From positions 1 through 16,420 of the forward strand of contig CAZPJD010000002.1 of assembly GCA_964586775.1 (NCBI GenBank): a stretch of 16,420 nucleotides of DNA. The letters are read 5' to 3'. This document shows, piece after piece, positions 1-5,976 of the stretch. Within the stretch, counting starts at the first letter, position 1. Each line of letters begins with the position of its first letter. Both the position numbers and the translations under genes were made by a program. Below the pieces are notes generated by a model, which saw only the letters and a list, made by a program, of their open reading frames with translations, did not search any database and was not told the origin of the DNA. This DNA comes from JADLEX01 sp964586775 (GTDB taxonomy: Bacteria > Lernaellota > Lernaellaia > JACKCT01).

Positions 1-617
1 AGATCGGCTCCGTGGCACGCGGTGGCGCAGGTCTCGTTGCCCGCGTCGAGAGCCCGGCCGCTGTGCTCGCGCGGCTCGTCCCAATTCGAGGCGTGCGGAT
101 AGTCGGTGTGACAGGTGTAGCACGATCCCGCGACGTCGCCGCCCTGGAAGTCCTCGCCGTGGCAGACCGTGGCGCAGTAGCGGTTGTTGTTGTCCAGCAC
201 CCAGCCGCCGTGCTCGTCCTTGTCGGCCCAGTTGTCTTCATGCGGATAGAGTTCGTGGCACTTGTTGCAGGAAATGCCCGAGTAGCCGCCCTGAAGATCG
301 GATCCGTGGCACGCGGTCGCGCAATTCGCTTCCTGGCCGCCTTCCTTGCTGTACTCGCCGTGGTTGTTGGGGTCGCCGAAGTCGGCCTCGTGCGGATACA
401 GCGCGTGGCACTGCGTGCACGAGACCTTGCTGTCGCCGCCCTTCAGGTCTTCACCGTGGCAGACGGTGGCACAGCCGCGATTGCGCGTGTCGAAGGCTTC
501 GAGGCCGTGCCCGGTGATCTGCGCCCAGTTTTCGGGGTGCGGGTAATTGGCGTGGCACGACGTGCACGCGACTTTGGACCAACCGCCTTCGAGCTGCTCG
601 CCGTGGCAGGTCACGCA
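1..617 (-). repeat. Tandem two-haem protein repeat, 48-50 residues per unit
   Basis: Within the lipoprotein cytochrome there are four complete units (residues 74-121, 122-171, 172-220, 221-269) and a fifth truncated by the window edge. The shared pattern is C-x2/3-CHG, then DL-x-GG, then CxxCH, then YPH, an aromatic (W or F), and a later H, usually HG. Residues 49-63, before unit 1, contain a YPH...W...HG half-unit without haem motifs. This suggests growth by unit duplication. Confidence 0.88.
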
Positions 618-836
618 CGCCTCGGTCCCGGCGTCCAGCACGTAAATGCCGTGCTGTTGCGGCTGCTCCCAGTCGCCCGGGTGCGGGTATTCGACGCGGT
701 CCACCTCGGCGCCCTCGGTCGGAACGTCCGGGTTCGTCTCCATGCAGGCCGCAAGACCCATCGCGAGGATGGCGAGGACGAGGATCGTCATCCCGTGCTT
801 CGCCGCGCCCATCTCCGGTTTTTCCCGACTCGACAT
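1..836 (-). CDS. Multihaem c-type cytochrome lipoprotein (3' end outside window)
   Basis: Probable surface or outer-membrane electron-transfer cytochrome; 278 residues are visible and the frame is still open at the window edge. A hydrophobic signal (residues 16-30) ends in a lipobox, LAAC, with Cys31 as the lipidated residue. From residue 74 the protein consists of 48-50 residue repeats, each with two haem-attachment motifs. Nine motifs are visible: CVTCH, CTSCH, CATVCH, CTQCH, CATACH, CNKCH, CATVCH, CYTCH, CATACH. Four of them are CX3CH. Each repeat also has a YPH and usually an HG histidine that could be distal haem ligands. The start is ATG at 836, preceded by GAGGTG about 5 bases away and 17 bp after the dodecahaem gene. 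The frame at 843 (GTG) gives an arginine-rich shadow. Family resemblance is to Geobacter-type outer-surface cytochromes; the exact orthologue is not recognised. Role in an outer-membrane conduit is inferred from context. Confidence 0.9.
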   Translation of the reverse strand, partial: MSSREKPEMGAAKHGMTILVLAILAMGLAACMETNPDVPTEGAEVDRVEYPHPGDWEQPQQHGIYVLDAGTEACVTCHGEQLEGGWSKVACTSCHANYPHPENWAQITGHGLEAFDTRNRGCATVCHGEDLKGGDSKVSCTQCHALYPHEADFGDPNNHGEYSKEGGQEANCATACHGSDLQGGYSGISCNKCHELYPHEDNWADKDEHGGWVLDNNNRYCATVCHGEDFQGGDVAGSCYTCHTDYPHASNWDEPREHSGRALDAGNETCATACHGAD

Positions 837-853
837 CGCTCACCTCGACCGTG

Positions 854-1873
854 TCAGTGACTGTGGCACTCGGCGCACATCCGGTCCGTCTGCTTCACAC
901 CCTGCGGGTCCCAGCCCTTGGGGTGCGGATTGAGTCCCAGCGAAGCCCGGTGGCAGGTCCGGCAGTCGCCGGGGCCGCCGCGATCGTGGCAGCTCGCGCA
1001 CGCGAGCGTCTCGGTGCGGGCTTTTTCGCCGTGGAAGTCCTGGGAGCCCTTGGTCATCCAGCCCGCGGGGTGCCGGTAGACCGAGGTTTCGGAACGCGCG
1101 CCGACGCCGCGCTGGTTGTGGCAGTCGGTGCAGGATTTCGTGCCATGGCACTTGAGGCACGACGCCTGATTGACCTTGGCCTCGATGCGGTGCGTGGTCT
1201 CCCAGTCGCCGCGATGGATCATGCCCGCGCGCACCTTTTCGGGGTACTTCAGGCTGGGCTTCAGATCCTCGTGCTTGTTGTGGCAGTCGAGGCAGTAGCT
1301 CTCGGTGTGGCACTGCGTGCACGATTTCCCGTTCTTGCGCGCGTATTCGGCGTGCCGGCCCATGAAGTCGTTGGCGTGCTTGTAAGACGAGAGCTTCGAC
1401 AGCCCCATGACGCCCAGATCCGTGTGGCACTTGGCGCACAACATCTGGTCGAAGTCTTCCTGATGGCATTCCACGCACTTGGAATGATCGGGCTTGCCCA
1501 CGCTCACGCCCGCGCCGTGGCAGTCCTGGCACTTCTTGTCGAATTCCTTGTGCGCGACGTGCGAGAACCCGATGACCCGCTTGTGGGGCTTCGCCGGCTC
1601 GTAGTTCAGCGCCTTCGTGTCGTCGTGGCACGCCTTGCAGGATTCGAGCGACGGAACGACGCGCATGACGCCGGCGTCCTTCTCGATCGCCGCGTGACAG
1701 ACGTTGCACTCGAGGCCGACGTTCGGGTTCAGGTGCTTTGCGTGAAGCTCCTGGCCCGTGACTGTCGCCTTCGCCGGGGCGGTTGCCGCCGCCGCCAGAA
1801 CGATCGCGAGCGCCGCGACACCGAGCACGAGCGCAAAAGCCAAACCGCGGTGTGTGTGGGGAAACGCGCGCAT
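854..1873 (-). CDS. Periplasmic dodecahaem c-type cytochrome
   Basis: A 339-residue secreted cytochrome with twelve CxxCH motifs: CNVCH, CKACH, CQDCH, CVECH, CAKCH, CTQCH, CLDCH, CLKCH, CTDCH, CASCH, CRTCH, CAECH. An N-terminal hydrophobic stretch (about residues 10-30) and an AxA-type site near Ala36 look like a cleaved Sec signal with no lipobox, so a soluble periplasmic location is expected. Extra histidines (for example FSHVAH, and YRHPAGW) may supply distal haem ligands, as in class III/c7-like cytochromes. The ATG at 1873 shares one base with the TGA of the barrel gene upstream, so translation is probably coupled. Between an outer-membrane barrel and a cytochrome lipoprotein, its likely job is to carry electrons from periplasmic carriers into the barrel, like the periplasmic subunits of Geobacter porin-cytochrome complexes. 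The function is inferred; the multihaem identity is direct. Confidence 0.93.
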   Translation of the reverse strand: MRAFPHTHRGLAFALVLGVAALAIVLAAAATAPAKATVTGQELHAKHLNPNVGLECNVCHAAIEKDAGVMRVVPSLESCKACHDDTKALNYEPAKPHKRVIGFSHVAHKEFDKKCQDCHGAGVSVGKPDHSKCVECHQEDFDQMLCAKCHTDLGVMGLSKLSSYKHANDFMGRHAEYARKNGKSCTQCHTESYCLDCHNKHEDLKPSLKYPEKVRAGMIHRGDWETTHRIEAKVNQASCLKCHGTKSCTDCHNQRGVGARSETSVYRHPAGWMTKGSQDFHGEKARTETLACASCHDRGGPGDCRTCHRASLGLNPHPKGWDPQGVKQTDRMCAECHSH

Positions 1874-3132
1874 CACAGCCACCGATCCACGTTGTAGGTG
1901 ATCTTGAGGAGCCCGCGATAATCCGAGTCGTAATACGGCGTGGCGCGGTAGATGCCGGTCGCCTGCACACCGAGTTTCTTCGTGATCGAGTACCCGAGGC
2001 TCAGGTCTCCGTCGAAGGCTTGGTCGACGCCGTAGATCTCGTTGTCGAGCTGATAGAGGTTGCTGTTCACGGCGACGTGCGCCTTGTCGAACATCCCCTG
2101 GTACAGGTAGGCGCGGATCTCGCTGTAGCCGTTGTCGCCGCGATCGAGGCGGTAGTAGCGGCCACCCAGCACGTTGCCCCGCACCGCGCCCCACAGCAGT
2201 TCGAGGCCGCCGCCGGGCCGCGACGCGTTGTCGGCCTCGTCGTAGGTGTAGGCCGCGTAGCCGCCGATCGCACGCACGCGGTTCAGAATCAGGTACGACA
2301 GCTCGGCCTCGGCGATGTCGAGGGTCTCGGCGGAGAACACCGAGAAGTAGTTCATCGCGCCGAGGAACGCCGAGGGGAACAGGTGCGTGTAAGAGCCGGT
2401 CACGCGAAGATCGTTCACCGGGTAAATGTTGAGCTGGCCGGTGGCGTCGTAAACCTCGCCGTAGATCTGGCTAAACCAGACGTGGCCCAGCAGGTCGACG
2501 TATTTCACCGGCGACACGCGCAGGTCGCCGCCGACGTTGTTGCGATCCCAGCGGTGCTTTTCGAGCCCCGCGCCGTAGGCCGCGCCGAGTTCGAAGTAGC
2601 TCTTGTAGTCGTAGGACGCGCGCGCGCCCCACGCGAAGTCGCCGTCGCGCTCGCCGATGCGCGAATACGCCGGCATGCCGCCGAACATCCGGAGGTGGAA
2701 TCCGCAAAACGGGGTCAGCAGCAGGTCGGCTGCGTCCATGATCTCGGCGGTCGGACCCGCCACCACGAAGTGCCGGCCGAGCTTCGCATCGACGAGACCG
2801 TCGAGGCCCTGCCACTGCAGGTAGGCGTAGGTCAGGTCCGCGTCGCCGGGCTGTTCCTGATCCTCGTCCTCGGTGTCCGCCGCGTCCCATCGGCCCCAGC
2901 CCGAGAAGTGCAGCGTCAGTCCGGAGACGCCGAACTGCTGGGCGTGAACGTCCGCATATTCGTAAATCGAGAAGCGGCTGGTGTCGCGCCCGAGCCAGGA
3001 CTCTTCGTAGACCGAGGACAGCGTTTTCGAGCTTCCATAGAAGTCCGCCGCCAGGACCGGCGCGGCCCAAACGCCCAGCAGGACCATGGCGAGAAGGACC
3101 GTCGTGGCTCGTGGTTTTGTCCGGGTGTTCAT
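1873..3132 (-). CDS. Outer-membrane beta-barrel, putative porin of a porin-cytochrome complex
   Basis: A 419-residue protein with a Sec signal peptide (hydrophobic residues 11-24, cleavage near VLA at 26-28). The mature part is rich in Tyr, Trp, Gly and alternating polar/hydrophobic stretches such as the segments around ADLTYAYLQWQG, ASYDYKSYFELGAAYG, DLRVTGSYTHL and SEIRAYLYQGMF, typical of transmembrane beta-strands with acidic loops (an Asp/Glu-rich loop near residues 85-98). It ends in DRWL, not a canonical terminal Phe. It has no haem motif. It is first in an operon and overlaps the dodecahaem gene by one base. Barrel, periplasmic cytochrome, surface cytochrome is the composition of porin-cytochrome conduits (Geobacter OmbB/OmaB/OmcB and Ext types; Shewanella MtrB is much larger). 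SD-like GGAAAGGG lies 8 bases before the ATG. The barrel call is strong; the conduit role is inferred from neighbours. Confidence 0.82.
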   Translation of the reverse strand: MNTRTKPRATTVLLAMVLLGVWAAPVLAADFYGSSKTLSSVYEESWLGRDTSRFSIYEYADVHAQQFGVSGLTLHFSGWGRWDAADTEDEDQEQPGDADLTYAYLQWQGLDGLVDAKLGRHFVVAGPTAEIMDAADLLLTPFCGFHLRMFGGMPAYSRIGERDGDFAWGARASYDYKSYFELGAAYGAGLEKHRWDRNNVGGDLRVSPVKYVDLLGHVWFSQIYGEVYDATGQLNIYPVNDLRVTGSYTHLFPSAFLGAMNYFSVFSAETLDIAEAELSYLILNRVRAIGGYAAYTYDEADNASRPGGGLELLWGAVRGNVLGGRYYRLDRGDNGYSEIRAYLYQGMFDKAHVAVNSNLYQLDNEIYGVDQAFDGDLSLGYSITKKLGVQATGIYRATPYYDSDYRGLLKITYNVDRWL

Positions 3133-3184
3133 GTCATGCGCCCTTTCCGGCGAAGCGCAACAGGTTCATCCCGCGCCGGAAATA

Positions 3185-3201
3185 GGCAAATCGGATGCCA
3201 A
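3185..3201 (-). promoter_or_regulatory. Predicted sigma-54 (-24/-12) promoter of the barrel-cytochrome operon
   Basis: On the minus strand the sequence reads TTGGCAT-CCGAT-TTGCC, close to the RpoN consensus TTGGCAC-N5-TTGCA, with the required GG (3199-3198) and GC (3187-3186) exactly ten bases apart. Transcription would begin near 3174, giving a leader of about 41 bases before the ATG at 3132. This would make the operon dependent on an enhancer-binding activator. It is a pattern match, not shown experimentally. Confidence 0.6.
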
Positions 3202-3252
3202 GATCCAAATCCCGTGTCACTGGCAAGTCATTGATTTTCCATGTGAATGCTA

Positions 3253-3330
3253 TTGAGACCGTGTATCGACAAGAATTCTCACCACCAGTCCGGTCTCAAA
3301 ATGCGACCATGATCGAAAACCGGTCTCAAA
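3253..3330. repeat. Three copies of CGGTCTCAA upstream of the sigma-54 promoter
   Basis: TTGAGACCG is at 3253-3261, and the opposite orientation CCGGTCTCAAA occurs at 3290-3300 and 3320-3330, exactly 30 bp apart. Motif centres fall about 83, 121 and 151 bases upstream of the predicted start site. That is the usual range for activator sites of sigma-54 promoters. They could instead be relics of multi-repeat transposon ends of the IS21 type; no transposase is nearby. Confidence 0.6.
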
Positions 3331-3435
3331 TTGGTTTTTTTGGGGATTTGGCGCATTCGTGATGGGGCTGACGAGAAACGATGGGCGACGAGACGTTGGA
3401 GATCGAGGTCCTCAGAACCCAGCCACGAAGAAGAA

Positions 3436-3474
3436 GAAAAAATAAAAGGGGCGACCCGTCATGCGAGCCGCCCC
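3436..3474 (-). terminator. Rho-independent terminator of tRNA-Arg
   Basis: Reading the minus strand, GGGGCG (3474-3469) and CGCCCC (3453-3448) form a 6-bp GC stem, followed by a U-rich run (TTTTATTTTTT). It starts 15 bases after the tRNA 3' end, so it most likely ends the tRNA transcript and insulates the cytochrome operon promoter. Confidence 0.65.
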
Positions 3475-3488
3475 AAGAAACTCACGTT

Positions 3489-3562
3489 CGGGGCAGGAGG
3501 GATTCGAACCCCCGACCTACGGATTCGTAGTCCGTTGCTCTATCCAACTGAGCCACTGCCCC
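3489..3562 (-). tRNA. tRNA-Arg (anticodon ACG)
   Basis: The minus strand folds as a full cloverleaf: 7-bp acceptor stem GGGGCAG/CTGCCCC, D-arm GCTC/GAGC, anticodon stem ACGGA/TCCGT around loop CTACGAA (anticodon ACG, expected A-to-I edited), a 5-base variable loop, and a T-arm with TTCGAAT. The discriminator is G, and CCA is not encoded, so it must be added after transcription. It reads CGU/CGC/CGA arginine codons by wobble. Confidence 0.96.
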
Positions 3563-3595
3563 ACACGGCGGGATCAAAGACCAAAAGCGGCGCTC

Positions 3596-3625
3596 TTGCT
3601 AGCACGCGGTTTCCGGGCGTGTCAA
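3596..3625 (-). promoter_or_regulatory. Sigma-70 promoter of tRNA-Arg
   Basis: On the minus strand, TTGACA (3625-3620) is a perfect -35, and TAGCAA (3601-3596) lies 18 bases downstream. TG one base before the -10 makes it an extended type. The start site would be about 27 bases before the tRNA 5' end. The -10 itself matches only moderately. Confidence 0.5.
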
Positions 3626-3690
3626 GGATCGCGGGGCGCGCGCGGATTCGAAGGCGAGACTCGCCCCGACCGCACACGACGCGGTTTTCG

Positions 3691-3718
3691 TTGACTTTTC
3701 ACGACCTGCGACTACGCT
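3691..3718 (+). promoter_or_regulatory. Possible promoter of the transglycosylase-pgsA pair
   Basis: TTGACT (3691-3696) is a good -35. TACGCT (3713-3718), 16 bases later, is a weak -10. The pair lies about 40 bases upstream of the ATG at 3761, in the correct direction. Confidence 0.35.
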
Positions 3719-3760
3719 GCCGTCGTTGCTTCGCGATTTTCGCGAAAGGGCTTCGCGGAC

Positions 3761-4396
3761 ATGGAAACGGACGATCCCGGCTGTCGCGTCGAGCGTCTCG
3801 GCCGCCGAATTCGGCGCACCGCGACGCGTATCGTCCTCATCACCGCCCTTTTGCTCGCCACCGTCTCGCACGCGACGGTCTCGCACGCGAAAGGCGAAGC
3901 TCAGTACTACAATTTCGATCCCGACGGGCGGCTCGCTCTGCTCGAACGTGAGGCCGAGCTCGAGTCGGCAAAGGCCGCCGCGCTGCACAATCGGCTCGAT
4001 CGCAACGTCGTGATCCAGCTCGTGCTCAAGGCCGCGGCCGCGGAGGGCCAGGACGCGGCGCTCGTGCTGGCGGTCGCCATGGCCGAGAGCCGGCTCGACC
4101 CGTCGGTCACCTCGCCGATGGGCGCGCAGGGACTCATGCAACTCATGCCCGCCACGGCGCGACGTTTCGGCTGCCAGAACTCCTTCGACGCCTATCAGAA
4201 CGCGCGGGCCGGCGCGCGATATCTCGGCTTTTTGCTGAACCGCTACGACGGGAACGTGCGGCTCGCCCTCGCCGCCTACAACGCGGGCCCTGCCCCCGTC
4301 GATCGCCTCTCCGACGTTCCGCCGATCGGCGAGACGCTGGCCTTCGTCACGAAGGTGACGCGCTACATGGATGAAATCCGACTGGAGTTGCCATGA
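3761..4396 (+). CDS. Lytic transglycosylase, SLT domain
   Basis: A 211-residue exported peptidoglycan lytic transglycosylase. An arginine-rich N-terminus and hydrophobic segment (about residues 24-35) form a signal peptide with possible cleavage after SHA at 36-38 or 41-43. The catalytic SLT fold covers about residues 85-205: MAESRLDP with the catalytic Glu109, MGAQGLMQLMPAT (120-132), and AYNAGP (172-177) are the diagnostic Slt70/MltE-type motifs. These enzymes cleave the MurNAc-GlcNAc bond, leaving 1,6-anhydro ends. The ATG at 3761 is preceded by GAAAGGG about 10 bases upstream. The stop overlaps the pgsA start as ATGA, so the two are probably translated together. It lacks LysM or SH3 cell-wall-binding domains, and the exact subfamily is not assigned. 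Confidence 0.9.
   Translation: METDDPGCRVERLGRRIRRTATRIVLITALLLATVSHATVSHAKGEAQYYNFDPDGRLALLEREAELESAKAAALHNRLDRNVVIQLVLKAAAAEGQDAALVLAVAMAESRLDPSVTSPMGAQGLMQLMPATARRFGCQNSFDAYQNARAGARYLGFLLNRYDGNVRLALAAYNAGPAPVDRLSDVPPIGETLAFVTKVTRYMDEIRLELP
3860..3889 (+). repeat. Tandem 15-bp duplication at the signal cleavage region
   Basis: Two 15-base units (3860-3874 and 3875-3889) differ at one position and encode TVSHA twice. Each unit ends with an SHA signal-peptidase-like site, so the duplication gives two alternative cleavage positions in the transglycosylase. Confidence 0.8.
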
Positions 4397-5001
4397 GCAA
4401 CGAGTACAAGGTCTGGACGCCCGCGAATATTGTGAGCCTCGCGCGCATGTCCGTGTTTCCGCTCATCATCGTGCTCGGCTACGCGGAACACTGGGTGGAC
4501 TCGGAGTCCGCCAAGCGGACGATGACCTTCGTGACGGCGCTCTCGTTCGCGCTCGCCTTCGCCACGGACTTCGTGGACGGCTGGCTCGCGCGCTCGCGCA
4601 ACGAGGTCACGCGCCTCGGCAAGCTCCTCGACCCCCTCGCCGACAAGTGCATGATGGTCGCGGCGCTGGTGATGCTGGTTCACCTGAACCGATGTCCCGC
4701 ATGGGTTGCGGTCGTGATCATCGTTCGCGAAATCGCGATCACGGGCCTGCGCCAGATGGCGTCGGCCGAGGGCATCATCATCTCGGCGAGCGGCTGGGGT
4801 AAGCTCAAGACCGTGTTGCAGGCGGTGGCCGTGGGCCTGCTGCTCTGGCACTATCCGCGCGACCTGTTCGGCTTCGCGTTCGACGCGCACCTGTACGGCA
4901 CGATCATCCTCTACATCGCGCTGGCGGTGACGTTGTGGTCGGGTGCGGACTACTTCTTCAAGTTCATCCGCCCACCGAAACCGGCCGACGCCGGCGCGTA
5001 G
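4393..5001 (+). CDS. pgsA: CDP-diacylglycerol-glycerol-3-phosphate 3-phosphatidyltransferase
   Basis: A 202-residue inner-membrane enzyme that joins CDP-diacylglycerol and glycerol-3-phosphate to give phosphatidylglycerol phosphate, the committed step to phosphatidylglycerol and cardiolipin. The CDP-alcohol phosphotransferase signature is intact: Asp59-x2-Asp62-Gly63-x2-Ala66-Arg67-x8-Gly76-x3-Asp80-x3-Asp84, the metal-binding and catalytic residues. About six hydrophobic segments are visible (roughly 14-31, 45-60, 86-97, 103-120, 138-153, 163-185). Length and the N-terminal TPANIVSLARM fit PgsA better than phosphatidylserine synthase or cardiolipin synthase, which share the motif. The start overlaps the preceding stop by ATGA. 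The gene ends 9 bp from the stop of a convergent gene, with no terminator in between. Confidence 0.9.
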   Translation: MSNEYKVWTPANIVSLARMSVFPLIIVLGYAEHWVDSESAKRTMTFVTALSFALAFATDFVDGWLARSRNEVTRLGKLLDPLADKCMMVAALVMLVHLNRCPAWVAVVIIVREIAITGLRQMASAEGIIISASGWGKLKTVLQAVAVGLLLWHYPRDLFGFAFDAHLYGTIILYIALAVTLWSGADYFFKFIRPPKPADAGA

Positions 5002-5010
5002 CCCGCGAAC

Positions 5011-5280
5011 TCACGACGGCGGGCCGTGGTCCTTGGCGAGGGACGCCATGGCCTTGCGGATGAGTTCGTCCTTTTCCTGAAGACGTTTCGACATCGATGA
5101 GCAATCGTCACGCGATTTCGCAAGTTCCTTCTCGAGATCCCGGATCTTTCGCATCATGGGGTCGCGGCCGAACACGCTGGATAGACCCCTCACGCTCCCG
5201 GCCACGCGGGAGAGCACGATCGCGAGCGCAAGCCCGACAACGAGCCCCGAAAAAAACCCGATCCACGTGGACGTATCCAT
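5011..5280 (-). CDS. Small membrane-anchored coiled-coil protein, function unknown
   Basis: An 89-residue protein not recognised as a named family. A single hydrophobic helix (about residues 6-25, with glycines and small residues) is followed by a charged, heptad-like region (about 41-82, rich in Glu, Lys, Arg, Leu), consistent with an N-terminal membrane anchor and a cytoplasmic coiled coil. I chose ATG at 5280 because GAGAGGGGGG lies just upstream; an in-frame GTG at 5316 would add 12 arginine-rich residues and nearly touch the lolA stop. It follows lolA on the same strand by 42 bp and is the probable last gene of the ftsK-lolA operon. A role in envelope or division processes is only a guess from position. 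Confidence 0.7.
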   Translation of the reverse strand: MDTSTWIGFFSGLVVGLALAIVLSRVAGSVRGLSSVFGRDPMMRKIRDLEKELAKSRDDCSSMSKRLQEKDELIRKAMASLAKDHGPPS

Positions 5281-5322
5281 CACGCCCCCCTCTCGCGTTA
5301 CGCGCCGACGCGACACCCCTGC

Positions 5323-5958
5323 TTATGGCGTCTTGACGACCTCGAACCCTTTTTCGGGTTTGAAATCGAAAAGGCTCGCCTTGAGCCCCGCGTTCTTTCG
5401 CGCATTCGACAGACGCACGTCGGTGACTCCGCCATACAGATCTTCGAGCCGGAAACGCTGGATCTCGAAGGACTTCGCGTCGACCTCGACGCGTGCCTCC
5501 TTGAAGCCCCGCCCTTCGGACTTGGGCGTGAGGCGCAGCGCGATGCGGCCATCGGCGTCAGGTAGGCGCTCGATATCGTATTCCGCCCGAAAGTCCAACT
5601 TGCCCGTCAGCATGCCGAGGGGCGTCTTGGCGCTGTCGCCCTCGGACATCGGCTGCTCGTACACCTGCTTCTCCTCGGGCAACACCATCCAGCTCGTCTT
5701 GCCGTCGGTGATGAGCGACTTGACCTTCGGCTCCAGATAGTCCCAGCGCATCTGATCCGGAACCCGGATATAAAGAGTGCCCGAAGCGTTCTGCGTGCGG
5801 CCCGCGCCGGTCACCTCCTGCGTGAAGGTGGCCTCGTAGTCCTTCATCGACGAATGCGCCTTGCGAATCTTCTCGGCGATTTCATCGGTCGATTGAGCGT
5901 GGGCGACGCTCGCGACGAGCAGCGCCACCAGCGCGATCAGACGGATTCCGGTTTTCAT
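5323..5958 (-). CDS. lolA: Outer-membrane lipoprotein carrier protein LolA
   Basis: A 211-residue periplasmic chaperone that takes lipoproteins released by the LolCDE transporter to the outer membrane. A clear signal peptide (hydrophobic 6-17, VAHA, cleavage after Ala21) leaves about 190 residues, normal for LolA. Family-typical features include an early YEATFTQEV strand, an SGTLYIRVPDQMRWDY segment (about 59-74), a LITDGKTSWMVLPEEKQVY region, and a DLYGGVTDVRLSNAR segment near the C-terminus. GGAG lies 5 bases before the ATG. It sits 18 bp after ftsK, a gene order common in proteobacteria. The window itself encodes one lipoprotein that would use this route, the multihaem cytochrome. Confidence 0.9.
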   Translation of the reverse strand: MKTGIRLIALVALLVASVAHAQSTDEIAEKIRKAHSSMKDYEATFTQEVTGAGRTQNASGTLYIRVPDQMRWDYLEPKVKSLITDGKTSWMVLPEEKQVYEQPMSEGDSAKTPLGMLTGKLDFRAEYDIERLPDADGRIALRLTPKSEGRGFKEARVEVDAKSFEIQRFRLEDLYGGVTDVRLSNARKNAGLKASLFDFKPEKGFEVVKTP

Positions 5959-5976
5959 GTCGTCTCCGGGGAGTTT

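Larger units (their letters stand above)
3133..3488. other. Intergenic region: promoter, motif triplet and tRNA terminator
   Basis: About 356 bases separate the start of the barrel gene from the 3' end of the tRNA. It holds the predicted sigma-54 promoter (3185-3201), three CGGTCTCAA-type motifs (3253-3330) and the tRNA terminator (3436-3474). It is noticeably more AT-rich than the surrounding genes. Between 3331 and 3435 I see no gene or clear signal. Confidence 0.7.

Noticed and set aside
451..843. Frame beginning GTG at 843 on the minus strand
   Set aside because: It overlaps the cytochrome lipoprotein in another frame, is arginine-rich, and lacks haem motifs; the ATG at 836 gives the lipobox and CxxCH repeats.
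1..3132. Assimilatory or respiratory nitrite/tetrathionate reductase operon
   Set aside because: No CxxCK-type catalytic haem motif or enzyme-specific motif is visible in either cytochrome; the barrel partner fits a conduit better.
1783..3234. 483-codon plus-strand frame opposite the barrel gene
   Set aside because: Antisense to a protein with a signal peptide and beta-strand pattern; the translation is Val/Ala/Arg low complexity.
3253..3330. CRISPR-like array
   Set aside because: Only three 9-11 base motifs, one inverted, with unequal spacing; far too short for CRISPR repeats.
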